In this document: positions 11,303 through 20,928 of the stretch, piece after piece
How the letters are laid out: every line of letters begins with the position of its first letter
Numbering within the stretch: the first letter of the stretch is position 1
DNA from: Chondrus crispus
Taxonomy: Eukaryota; Rhodophyta; Florideophyceae; Gigartinales; Gigartinaceae
Length of the DNA stretch: 28,766 nt
Assembly: GCF_000350225.1 (NCBI RefSeq)
Contig: NW_005179240.1
Span: 31,458-60,223, forward strand
Direction of reading: 5' to 3'
Translations under genes and position numbers: made by a program
Notes under the pieces: model-generated
What the model was told of the DNA's origin: nothing
The model's database searches: none
Seen by the model: only the letters and a program-made list of their open reading frames with translations

Positions 11303-11510
11303 GTCAACGATTCTGCAAGTATGTCTTTCCCTCAGCTCGTGACAATCAGAGGCCATCTTATTGAGCAACTGACTAGCATTGATTCAAAAATGAAAGAAGC
11401 GGGGCCGAACTGCACGCAATTCTCCAGAGTCAATTCTACAGCATTGCAAAGGCACTAGATAGACTACCGCAGTGCGATTCTTTCGCTGATTAAAGAACAT
11501 ATGGGGTAAA

Positions 11511-11630
11511 GGAGCAAGGGAGGAAGGGAGGGAGGGGGCAAGGCGGTACGGGAGCAAGGGAGGAAGGGAGGCAGGCGGTAGGGCGATACGGGAGCAAGGG
11601 TGGAAGGGGGCAGGGCACCCTTCCGCTGCT
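11511..11630. repeat. Purine-rich tandem repeat, three 40-bp units
   Basis: The phrase ggagcaaggg recurs at 11511, 11551 and 11591, exactly 40 bases apart, followed by aggaagggagg-type G-rich sequence and, in the first two units, a gcggta/gatacg end. The third unit is degenerate. The strand is strongly purine-biased. No coding function is seen. Confidence 0.85.
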
Positions 11631-11639
11631 TCACCTCTG

Positions 11640-12027
11640 CCGCGCCCCCTCCCAGGACGCCTGCCGCCGCCCCTCGAATAGTGCGAACCCCCCCTGTGTT
11701 CGCCGCTTTCGGCGGGGAGAAATCGGACGTTCGGTAACGCCTCTGCTACGTCATCTCGAGTTCATCTGCGTACAGCACGGTACGAGTTTCTCCGGATCTT
11801 ATACCCTGCGTCGAAGTCCCCCGACTGGACCTCAGATGGTTACTATAAATACACGCGCGTTGATGCAAATCCCTACTTACCTGGCGCAATGTGAACTCCT
11901 TTTACGGACCTTTTTTATTGTGATAATCAGGAAGCTGTCTCCACGAGGGTCGGAAGAACCCCAATTCTTTGACGTGGCCTGTGAGATGATCACGTACGTA
12001 TGATGACTCCAAATATCTGCTTCGGCC
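11640..12027. other. Non-coding stretch with a TATA-like site
   Basis: No conserved frame is visible. At 11844-11851 there is TATAAATA, followed by sequence that could be a transcribed leader, but no recognisable plus-strand gene lies downstream of it. The stretch may be internal Harbinger sequence or the remains of an LTR promoter. Confidence 0.3.
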
Positions 12028-13207
12028 CTAGTCTTGGTCACGAAGACTAGTCGCCGCCTCCCACCATTTGTTAAATGCCATATCTAAAATGTCTCTATCT
12101 TGCGTGGAAATTGCGCTGCGCATTGGCATAAATTTGTTATCGATGCAGTAATTGTGAACTCTCATACATGCTGCCAGCACAGCAGGTACCCTTGATAAAG
12201 AGAACTTCATCTGTCTCCAAAGAATTCCAAATCTTGCAATGAGCATTCTGCAGCTCTGTTCCACATGAATACGGAGCGACGATTCATAAAATTAAATGCA
12301 TCTCGAGCATCGCCGTGTTCCGGATCTGCATTCTGCGAAGTACTCCACGTCGTTACGAGCGAATTTGAGCACTCAAATGCCGCGTCTGCCGCAATCCAGT
12401 AACCGGTCATCATTGTTTCACTATTCATCAATTTTCTACCGAGAGCGGAAACTGCAAATGCAAGGGAGTCATGTGTACTTCGAGTACACAATGCAGACAT
12501 ATACAAAAACCTATAAGATGAGTCACCAACTGCCTGAACCGGTATATTGTAGTGTCCTTTGCGGCAGAAGTAAGCCCGTGGGACCGAGCTTTCAGACGGT
12601 TTTGCAACCTTTACGACAAGTCCATCGAGAGCCCCAATGCATCCCCAGAGTGGGCTAGGGGTAGATCTTGAACTGGAGAAGCCGCTAGCTAAGTTATGTA
12701 AAGAGTTAGCATCCTGAGGCGGTATGCCGGGTAAGTGCAAGGTAGATAAAATTGCATCAATTGTACTGTGGAGTACTTCGTACGCAGTAGAAGTCCCAAT
12801 TCGAAAGAGCATCACTGAATCATGGTGCGATGCCCCGGCAAGCACACGAAGCGTCAAAGGCAGCCTCACTACTGGATTTACTCTTCTACCGCTCGATCGA
12901 GCAGCCATCGCAGTGTTTCGTTGCAGGAAGGCGTTAGAGCATCAAATGAACGGAAAAAGACATTTTGCGGCAGTCTAAAGCACTTCTGAAATTCATGATC
13001 TCTGAGGTACATATGGCATCCATCAAAAGCATCCCGGAATCTGATCTTTGTTAGGCCTTTCTCGACGCTTCGTATATTTTCCCTTCGCCCCTGTGAGTTT
13101 TCCAAAAGGATTACAGCTGTTGTCGCAGCAATGGCAGCAACAGCTGCTGCGCACGTAACATAGTCAGCAGCATCACTGCATTCCTCGTCACCATCCTTAA
13201 CACTCAT
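12028..13207 (-). pseudogene. PIF/Harbinger-type transposase, two frameshifts
   Basis: This is a HARBI1-like nuclease. The ATG at 13207 begins an acidic and then hydrophobic region and the block HEFQKCFRLPQNVFFRSFDAL. After a frameshift near 12925 come RLPLTLRVLAGASHHDSVMLFRIGTS, GCIGALDGLVVKV (first Asp), YFCRKGHYNIPVQAVGDSSY, DSLAFAVSALG and GYWIAADAAF (second Asp). A second frameshift near 12250 leads to VEQSCRMLIARFGILWR (catalytic Glu), LAACMRVHNYCID, and the end at 12028. All three acidic residues are still present, so only the frameshifts obviously kill it. An open extension upstream to 13450 has no family similarity. I did not find terminal repeats. Confidence 0.85.
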
Positions 13208-13827
13208 GTGAAGTGCTCCACTGGAGTTGTCGACCGGCACCAACAAGCAGGGCACCAAAGAGGATACGCATGCTGCCCTCGACCAAAACTGCAACAAGTA
13301 CCACCAGATAACCGCCACTTGGTGGCGTAAATTGCCCGCCAAATCTGGACATGGTTTACAACAAAAATGCAAATTGCACAAATGTATGATAATCTCGTGC
13401 AAAACGCAACGAACTAATCCGCTGTTTAGAACGACCCTGAGTGCACTCATCTAGCATGCAGTTCGGCTCTCAACGTTCTCGTAATGACGAAGTCCATACG
13501 AGTAATGGCAAGGATCGTAGCACGTCGCAGGGCCATAACAAAAGAGAAGCGTGCGGTTTACATGCAGGCTGTCGACATGCTCCGAACTGGAACATTCTCC
13601 CACCGCGAAATTGCGCGCCGACGCAGCATTCCGAAGTCTACCTGGGTGCATATACGAGCCAGGCTGCGATCAATTGAACTGGATCAGGCAAGTTCACATG
13701 AAATTATGCAGGCCGTTCCTCCCAACAGTGTTGGGCGACCTACCGTTTTGTCGATGGAAGAAGAGAACGTGATTGTAAGGCGCATAACGTTTGCGGCTCA
13801 ACGAGGCTTTGCTCTGACTGTCCCTGC

Positions 13828-14496
13828 CGTCGTGCACTGAGGCCACGTGTGGCAGCCTCAGGCAGAGCACGCGTGTTCGGGACGCGGGGAGTGGGGAACC
13901 GGAGACCACCCGGTGATAACCGGCACCGGGGGCCGGGCGCGCGTGCGCGGTAGGGACACTCGGGTGGGAACAGACCAACACAGAGCGAAGCGAGCGTAGT
14001 AGGGGAGCGGAGTGGCAACGGACGCGCGTACAGGCGGTGGTATCCTCGGTAGCAGCGCGTGGTAGGAAGGAGTGGGGATTCAAGGGAATAGACGGGCTCG
14101 CGTGGTGCCGCACAGGGTGCGCGAGGACCGGCGCGAGGCTACTACCGAGAATCCAGAAACATGAGAAAGAACCCCAGGCTTCGTGCCTGTTTACTTAGGG
14201 TGGAGCGTCGACTATAGGGTCGTCGACGCCGTAATAATAATAGCTTAAAATTCGGTAATAATACCGGCGTATACGCCGGTATATCGGCTTATATGCTGTA
14301 CTGTACGCAATATCACTGGTACCCGGTTATGATACACGAATACACGTGGCGATAATACACGTTTACACGTGGGTGATGAGCTGTCAGTACTTCGACAGAG
14401 CTTACACCAGGCCGTGCCTGAGGGAGAAATACACGTGTACACGTGGGATAACTCGCGTGTGCCTCGCTATTGAGGGAGGCATGTTAGTGCACTACA
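13828..14496. mobile_element. Insertion A, solo-LTR-like, target duplication CCTGC
   Basis: The 669 bp between CCTGC (13823-13827) and CCTGC (14497-14501) interrupt transposase P1. Removing them restores the reading frame and the spacing seen in P2. A 5-bp duplication and an end of ...CTACA suit an LTR. The left end is CGTCGTGCAC, not TG, so one terminal base may have mutated, or the element may be another type with inverted GTGCACT ends. The left half is GC-rich. The right half is full of CACGTG/ACACGTGT motifs. It has no coding capacity. Net size and layout closely match insertion B. Confidence 0.7.
14261..14282. repeat. Perfect 22-bp palindrome in insertion A
   Basis: ATACCGGCGTA is followed directly by its exact inverse. 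A second hairpin, GCGTCGAC...GTCGACGC, lies just upstream at 14205-14229. Both lie at the switch from the GC-rich half to the CACGTG-rich half of insertion A. Confidence 0.8.
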
Positions 14497-15602
14497 CCTG
14501 CTCTAAAAAATATAATGGCAAAGATTGCCGCAGATGGACGTGCAGGGTGGCTGAGTCGCCTTCCTTGTGATGACACCGTCAGGTCATTTCGGGCACGAGA
14601 CCGGGAGATTACATTTCGAAACAGCGAAAATAAAGACAGTGCAAAACTGAAGGGGGAAAGTTATGAACACGTGCTATCCTACGTAACTGCTCTCAAGCAG
14701 GTTGATAACGTACACCCTGGTATTTTTGGAGAAGCCGACCGTTTGTGGAATATGGATGAAACGAAGGTTGATGCAGAATTTGGCAAGAGAGTGAAGGTTC
14801 TGGGACCCTCGAATACTCACCACGGCGGTTTCGTATCCTCAGACATGGCTGGGGGAAGTGGGAAGCATGTAACATGTGTTATTGCAATATCAGCTTCCGG
14901 TTTGAAAGCTCCTCTCTTTTTTATTGTTGCAGGGAAAAATCGTATGTCAAAGTGGTTTGAGCCCCTCAATTCACGCATTTATAAATTTGATAGTGGACGC
15001 CCTCATCCTTTGTCTGAACATGGCTGGTGCCCGGACGATGCCTGCGTGGTAATGACAGAGAACCGATCCATGCAAATAGATGTAATGCCAATTTTTATCG
15101 AGCACCTCAATCGTTTTGGAAGGAGAACAGTTAGCGCTTCTCTACTCTACGTTTTGTGTCTTGATGGGCATAGTTCCCGTAAAGGTATCGAGTGGTTGGA
15201 GCTGTGCATTGACTACAAGTGCCAAGTTATTCAGAGCCCGGCCAATACATCGCACTTTCTACAGCCATGTGATAATTGTGGGATAACTCCTCTCCGCCCT
15301 GGGTTGGGTGAGAGGCGGAGGCTTTAGCGAGGGTGCACGCGGCGCAGACGCGACGCGCTAATTGAACCGATCGGGCGAGCTCGCGAAAAGGGAGTGGCTT
15401 ACTGGCCGGTTGCGCGCAGTCGCCCCGTGGTGCGTAAACGGGAGCGACCGGTAACGGGTTAGAAGCCAGCGCGCGCGATAGACAACCGAGACGGACGTAT
15501 GTAGGCGCGAAAGGGACGGGGGCGAGCTTGCCCCAGTTTACTGGTGGGGACGGGTGTCAGGTCTTAACCCTTCAGAGGGACGCCTCGGACACCTGTCCCA
15601 AT

Positions 15603-15641
15603 GTACAGTACCTGCTGCCTAGTGCGCACCAGGTACTGTAC
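15603..15641. repeat. Perfect hairpin, 12-bp arms, in insertion B
   Basis: GTACAGTACCTG (15603-15614) is inverted exactly at 15630-15641 with a 15-base loop. It overlaps the 14-mer shared with insertion A and lies shortly before the insertion point of transposon C. Confidence 0.8.
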
Positions 15642-15660
15642 GCAATTAAACAACTACACT

Positions 15661-17756
15661 GATCACAGTATTTAACCTAGACACACAAATTAGTATGGAT
15701 TCAAATATAATATGGTCCAGATTAATTGCTGTGACCAGCCCTCCTCCTCTGCTTATCATACTTCCTGATGATATTACGTGGCATCCGTTGTACGACTGTC
15801 AGCATGCTTCGACGTCATTCAAGGGTGTGAAATGCAAAACAAAACAGAGCTGTGCACAGACGTATCAAGCTGTCAAGTGGATTCTCTCTTGACAGCTGGT
15901 AGATTGTGATACCTGTGATACCATTTCGGTTTTGAGTCTCAAGCAAACCGATCCGTTTACTGTTCGAAACCAAATGGCTTCTCGAGGTCCGATCGAACGG
16001 GCCTTGGCCACCGCCGCGGCGCACAGGTCGCATAACGATGCTTCTGCAGACCTGCAATCCGAGAACATGGACGTCAGTCCACAGAATGTTCTACCAAATA
16101 CCCACTGTCAGCAGCATCTCGTCTCTACTATCGCGCAACGCCTCTCTGTACTAAAATAGATGACGAAAGAAGCAGTCAGTTTTGGCGACACGCAAATCGT
16201 TGCAAAGGCCTTGAGGGAGTGTCAGTCGTTGCTTACTGGCAGCTACAAATCCAAGCATGCGAAAGTTTCGTACTGGTGGAAGATGAGAGATGTGTATCTC
16301 GCTATTGGCAGTGACAAACGTCGATCGGCAAATGTGGCTGGTCACTTGCAGCGAGGCCGGAAGCGCTACAATTTCAAAGCGATGCCAGGTCGCGGACGGA
16401 AGCAATCGCTGTGGGTTGCTGCTCTCTACCGCGATCTTCGCGCTGAGTTCGATCGTCTTCGAGCTGCAAGTATCAAGATGACCCCTGCCGTCCTTCGGAC
16501 CATCGCGATTGCTTTAGTACAGAACGCGGATGAGCAGAAGCCATATCATCAGTCCGTCAATTCCAACAACAATCCACTCGTCGGCAAAATAACGGCACGA
16601 TGGATTGAGTATTTTATGGTAAAGCACAATCTGGTGATCAGGCGTCATGTCAGAAAGCATTCTGTTAGTCCGGGCAAGCGAAACTTTATTCGAAAGACAG
16701 TGGCCTTCCACCTTGGTATGCTCAAGAGGGGGTTTGAGTCAGGGCAGTTCCAGGAGGACCTCATCGAGAATGCGGATGAGACCCATTTTATTTTTAATAT
16801 GGACAATGGGCGAACCATTGGATTTAGAGGGAGGAGTGCGTTAAGTATGCGGATGTGGTTTCAGGTGACGAGAGCATGACGATGATGGTTCGATTGACTG
16901 GGGGAAGGGATGCCAGGTTCGAAACCCCGATGCTAGTTTTCAAGAATTCAAACTGTTCATACCCTATTAGAGGGGTTTCCGACGACGTTTCAGGCGTTTG
17001 CTACCGGTCGGGCAAAAAGGGATGGATGGATAGTCGGGTTTTTGTTGAATGGTTGACTGAATCCCGTTCAATGAGGCCACACCCCACTGGGAAAGAATTT
17101 TATTTGTTGACAACTGTTCAGGTCACAATGATAGTGATGCTCTACGCGATGCCCTCGCAAATATCAACACTGAACTCATGAAGTTTCCCCCGAATACGAC
17201 AGATTTGCTACAGCCGGCAGACTCTTTTGTAATCTCGAAAATCAAGGATGCGTGGAAGAAAAGATGGGATCAGTACAAAGCTGGGCTGATTGTGAGAGGA
17301 GAGTGGATGGGAGCGGGCAATGGGCAAAGTGGAAAACTCATTAACCCCAGAAAACGGTTTTTCTTGCAGCTTGCTGCTGCTTCTGTTCGAGACGTTAACG
17401 AGCAGAGAGACAGAAACGGTCTCACCTACGCTAGAAAGGCGATGATTCGAACCGGTTTGGCCCTCAATTGGAACGGTTTGTGGGAGGAAAAGCAGCTGTC
17501 CCAGGACCTTCAAGCCATTATTGTGGAACATCGCATGCATTTTGATGGTGAGCCAATCGAATGAAGAGTCGTGGCGATGCGCAAGTTGATTGCATCCAAG
17601 TTAAATATATCACCAAAAAATAAAATGGTCCAGCTTATTTGGGAATTCCACAGGAATTTGCCTGGATTCAAAATTAACATGGTCTAGATTATTTGATGTG
17701 TGCAACTGGAAATATGAGCTTCAAAATTAACCTGGCCCAGGTTAAATACTGTGATC
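15661..17756 (+). mobile_element. Pogo-like transposon C, nested in insertion B
   Basis: The left end GATCACAGTATTTAACCT (15661-15678) is matched exactly and inverted at 17739-17756, giving 18-bp terminal repeats around a 2.1 kb element with a pogo-like transposase. Related subterminal units (attaa-y-atggtccagrtta) recur near 15710, 17627, 17680 and 17720, a common pogo/Tigger pattern. A TA target duplication is not obvious: the flanks are cact on the left and gggc on the right, so the exact boundary may be a few bases inward. Confidence 0.75.
15932..17564 (+). pseudogene. Pogo-like DDE_1 transposase of element C, stop plus two frameshifts
   Basis: A frame opens at 15932 (a better start may be MASRGPIERAL at 15974), is closed by TAG at 16157-16159, and continues in the same frame from the ATG at 16160. 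Next come a helix-turn-helix-like region, an AT-hook-like PGRGRK, and RWIEYFMVKHNLVIRRH. The first Asp is in ENADETHF. A one-base shift near 16835 leads to KYADVVSGDESMTMMVRLTGG and GWMDSRVFVEWL. A second shift near 17102, in a T-rich run, leads to FVDNCSGHND (second Asp) and DLLQPADSFVISKIK (third Asp), ending at 17564. All catalytic residues survive, so this is a recent death by frameshift or, less likely, assembly error. Confidence 0.8.
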
Positions 17757-17780
17757 GGGCGTAGCGCCTAAATTCCTAAT

Positions 17781-17940
17781 TACCGCGCGGACGCTGCCGC
17801 TACACGTGTTTACTGCTGTACACACGTGCTGCTTACAGACTACCGCACGGATGCCACGTGTGCTAGCGTACACGCGTAATACTAGCAGACTACCGCTTGG
17901 CGGCACGTGCACTACTGTACATGTGCGCCAGATTACGACC
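17781..17940. repeat. Degenerate tandem units rich in CACGTG, right half of insertion B
   Basis: Units starting taccgc at 17781, 17841 and 17891 (60 and 50 bases apart) each continue with gg-g--g-c and a CACGTG site. CACGTG occurs near 17803, 17824, 17854, 17904, 17966 and 17984. Such palindromes could be binding sites for bZIP or bHLH proteins in an LTR promoter. That role is inference. Confidence 0.5.
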
Positions 17941-18886
17941 CCTCGGTATGCGCGCGCGCTCGCTACACGTGGCCACAACCGCCCACGTGTATACTGTACA
18001 TGGCCGTCTGATGGCCTCTGCGCGCTCGTGCCGGACATTATACTACAATAATGCTGTCAACAGAACATTTCAGCGAACTGTCAGAACGACGAGGGACGAA
18101 CTTTGCGCAATGGCTCTCACTGATACGAGATCCATGAAAGTGAAGCTCATGGTTGGGGTCACGGGTCATAAATCCATTACTGTGCGTGATATCAAAACGT
18201 CCTTCCAAGATACGGGACTTTTCCCGATGGAATTCGACTTTGCAGAGAGGTGAAAACGAACGGCAGACGAACTTAAACAGGAGAAGAGACTCATTCACCA
18301 ACGGCTAGAGACATGCATTGTCGCGACCAGACTTCCAGCAGTACAACTTCGTCGTGCTGACAACGACACGTACCAGGACGTCTTGAAAATAATTGAGAGC
18401 TCGTCAGGAGCTTCACGCAAATTGCAAGAACTTTTATTATTGATTCAAAGACACAGGACAGTCAAAAGTATTCTCATGGAGCCAGGGAAGAGTAAATCTG
18501 CCAGCACACAACGCAGCAGTAACGAATAATGGGGCGCTGAAAATACTGCGTTGCCTTGCGGAGCACCTAGGGAATATCTCACAATGAAGCATACCATGGA
18601 TCTACGCAGGCAGAATATGGAAAAGGCAGAAGCAGCTAAGGTCCTGAAAGTGCAGGGACAATTGGAGCGTACTGCTGGAAAAGAGCGCGAAGCGCAAGAG
18701 AAGAGCCGCAGAAAGGTCGATCGCGAGCGAAAAAAAGCAGAGCGTGTAGTGGAAAAGGGGCAAGAGGCTGCGAGAAAGGCTGAGCAAAAAGCAGCAAAAA
18801 AGCGCCGATGCGACGAGGCAGTTGTCGCGAGGGCTCTGCAACAGCTCGCTCGACCGGCCTCTTGTGAAAAGACAATCAAGCAGTAG

Positions 18887-19220
18887 CTAGGAACAATAAA
18901 CGACATGTCCCAAATTAGCCTGGATCCCCGATTTCATGACTTCTGGTGGGTTTGAAGTATATGCGCCGACTTGTCAAATGTTTACTGGCAGCCGCATTCT
19001 GGCGGCACTGATCTGTTTCGTACATCATGGCTGGGAATCTGACATGTTTCCACTAGGTCTTGACAGCAGTTACTCAGCACCTCCGTAATACGGGAAAATG
19101 CCGTTTTCTGAGCTGTCAATGCGTAACCATACAGTCCGCTTGATCGTTTACTGATAGTTGCGCAATACCTCTGCCACTGCGCAGCAACCCCCCTATTGAC
19201 ATGTTGCGCCACATCTACGT
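18887..19220. other. Non-coding stretch with one pogo-type end motif
   Basis: At 18905-18922 is ATGTCCCAAATTAGCCTG, which read inverted is CAGGCTAATTTGGGACAT. It resembles motifs at 5172 and 28274 and may be the right end of the P1 transposon, 20 bases beyond its stop codon. No convincing partner was found left of 13484. The rest holds no recognisable gene. Confidence 0.35.
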
Positions 19221-20579
19221 CTATCTGCAGATTTCTACAAATATTGCGCAATTGCACACTATCTGATCGTCAAAACTTGAAGCCTCCATTACCCCTGCCC
19301 CTAGCTCTCTCCCAATTATGGATCTTGTGGCCAGTCCTTGAGTTAGGCGCGCTCTGAGACGGGCCCTATAGCGCTCCTGCGTTCGCTTTCTTTTCTCTAC
19401 AGTAGCTTCAACAATCTCAGCTCTTCGGTTCAAAAACTGGCGATAAAGACCGCCGTCATCCGCACGTAAAAGGTGTTCCAGAATGTGCACATTCGTCATG
19501 GCCAACGTAAACAGAAAAATAGGATCATGATTTCCTTCAAACCAATGAAACTTACTAGAAACAACCATCCAAAGCGTGCACTGTCTGCCGAAATAAGTTT
19601 CCACAATAATTCTGTCTCCTTTAATATTTCTGTTTGTATCCTCGTCGTGTCGACTCAACTCGCTCCCCCGAGGCTTTTTGACAGGTGTAATGGCTCTGAT
19701 GCTCTCTGCAGCCCGTTGGTAACCTTCGCCCATCAATACCGCCCATTACCGAGGGTACTTGTCCGCGGCAGGGTCCACATCAGGAATACTACGTTCATCA
19801 ACTGATTTGCGCAATTGAGTCTTGTGTCACGCCAAATTCCGATAGAAAATATCTATGTCTGCGGTCGAACCCGTGTAGGGCCTTGACCAACCCACTGCCA
19901 ATCCATTAGCCAGGACAGAAACCTCCGTTTTGAAACCATACAACTTATATTTTCCACTAAAATAGGCCTTACTTTCCTGAATATTATCGCGAGGACGGTT
20001 GGTTTGTTGAAATGTTACGTCGGTGGCGTAACCCGCCATGGCGTATGTTTTGAAAGTGGCTTTCTCACGAATAGCTTCTGTCATCGTGAATTGTTCTGCA
20101 GCCCCGTCCACGTAGACATCGTATGCGTAATCGGCCAGAATCTTCAGAAAGCTAGTAACCAGACGCTCAAACGTAGGGCCCTTTATGTTAAACAGCTTTC
20201 CCAAAAAATCCCATTGTCCAGAGTGCTTGCACACGGAAAGCGACATGAAAAATACATCCTTAGCAGCATACTTCGATCGCTTTCCTCGGGCACAGTTGTA
20301 GTTTTTTGATATATGATCTTGCAAGCGGCCATAAATGTCGTAAAAATCGACTAAACAGAAGTTTGTCATGGCATGAACTGCCTGGGGGCCACCACTGTCG
20401 ACAAAGGAGTCCATTATTGGGCTTTCTGACCCCATTTCATCCTCATCAAAAGCCGAAGGCTCGACATGCTTGGAGTATTGCTGTAAATCTTGCTCTCGCT
20501 CTGCCGCGACTTCCGCCAAAAGACGCAAAGCCTCGGACGGATTGGTGGCGCTGACAGTCGGGCGCCGAGGAGCCGCCAT
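19221..20579 (-). pseudogene. DDE_Tnp_4-like transposase copy X2, two stops
   Basis: The likely start is the ATG at 20579 (MAAPRRPTVSATNPSEALRL); the 18 codons upstream lack family similarity. Blocks match X1 and X3 in order: LRLLAEVAAERE, AMTNF, ARGKRSKYAAKDVFFMSL, SGQWDFLGKLFNIKGPTFE, YATDVTFQQTNRP (Asp kept), YFSGKYKLYGFKTEVSVL, GYQRAAESIRAITPVKKPRG, VETYFGRQ (Glu kept) and a basic tail. One frame runs the whole length, closed only by TGA at 19827-19829 and TAA at 19746-19748. The residue equivalent to the Asp of X3's ADKGYQG is Gly, so the active site looks lost as well. Confidence 0.85.
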
Positions 20580-20928
20580 TGCTTCGGTTTTGAGGGTGAA
20601 GGGAATCAAAGGGGCTGGGTGAGGCAAGCGCAAGAGGGGGAAGGGAGGAACAGGATGACGTAAGTGTGCAAGAAGGGGACGGTACGCAAAAAGAAAAGGG
20701 TGTGCAAGTGCATGAAGGAGCAGGACAGGGATGGATGTGGGCTGGCAAAGTTTGGGAAGCGTTTATGTAGTACTTTGCGGGCTTACCCTTTGGACTTGAC
20801 TCAATCATGTGTATCTTGGGGTGCCAGATGTGTGATATCGATAGTTTCTTTGCTGTTGGCGATGTAACCGCTCATTTCCATAGTCGTACGGTCTTTTCGT
20901 AATTACTTTGTCCCCAGGGGATGGCGTA

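Larger units (their letters stand above)
15277..18047. mobile_element. Insertion B, solo-LTR-like, target duplication ATAAT, hosts transposon C
   Basis: The sequence between ATAAT (15272-15276) and ATAAT (18048-18052) interrupts P1 just after FLQPCD. Removal restores LQPCDNAVNRTF in frame. It begins TGTGGGATAAC and ends ATACTACA, the TG...CA ends of an LTR with a 5-bp duplication. Subtracting transposon C (15661-17756) leaves 675 bp, almost the size of insertion A. The left part is GC-rich and the right part holds six CACGTG sites. A and B share the 14-mer GTACTGTACGCAAT (14298 and 15633). No internal retrotransposon genes are present, as expected of a solo LTR. Confidence 0.75.
13484..18886 (+). 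pseudogene. Pogo-like transposase P1, split by two insertions
   Basis: This is a DDE_1 transposase, sister of P2 (21167-23145). Piece 1 (13484-13827) holds a basic start and a helix-turn-helix (HREIARRRSIPKSTWVHIRAR). Piece 2 (14502-15276) holds KIAADGR, LWNMDETKVD (first Asp), LCLDGHSSRKG (second Asp) and SHFLQPCD (third Asp). Piece 3 (18053-18886) holds DELCAMALTDTRSMKVKL, then TGLFPMEF and a Lys/Glu/Ala coiled coil. Joining across one copy of each target duplication (CCTGC, ATAAT) gives 1953 nt, 651 codons in one frame, matching P2 in length. Only two stops remain: TGA at 18251-18253 and TAA at 18527-18529. The sequence across the first join (LTVPALKNIMAKIAADG) has the same spacing as P2. 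Confidence 0.85.

Noticed and set aside
13208..13450. N-terminal extension of the Harbinger frame
   Set aside because: The extra 81 codons are Cys-rich and do not resemble the family; the ATG at 13207 fits better.
14439..15289. Shared gtgggataactc near the end of A and the start of B as a common terminus
   Set aside because: The target duplications and restored reading frames place the end of A about 45 bases further right, so the match is probably chance or internal.
13828..18047. A and B as intact LTR pair of a single retrotransposon
   Set aside because: The intervening sequence is P1 transposase that continues in frame, and the two have different target duplications and little visible identity.
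18445..18906. Minus-strand frames opposite the P1 coiled coil
   Set aside because: Shadows of the Lys/Glu/Ala-rich coding strand; their Ser/Phe/Leu runs are its complement.
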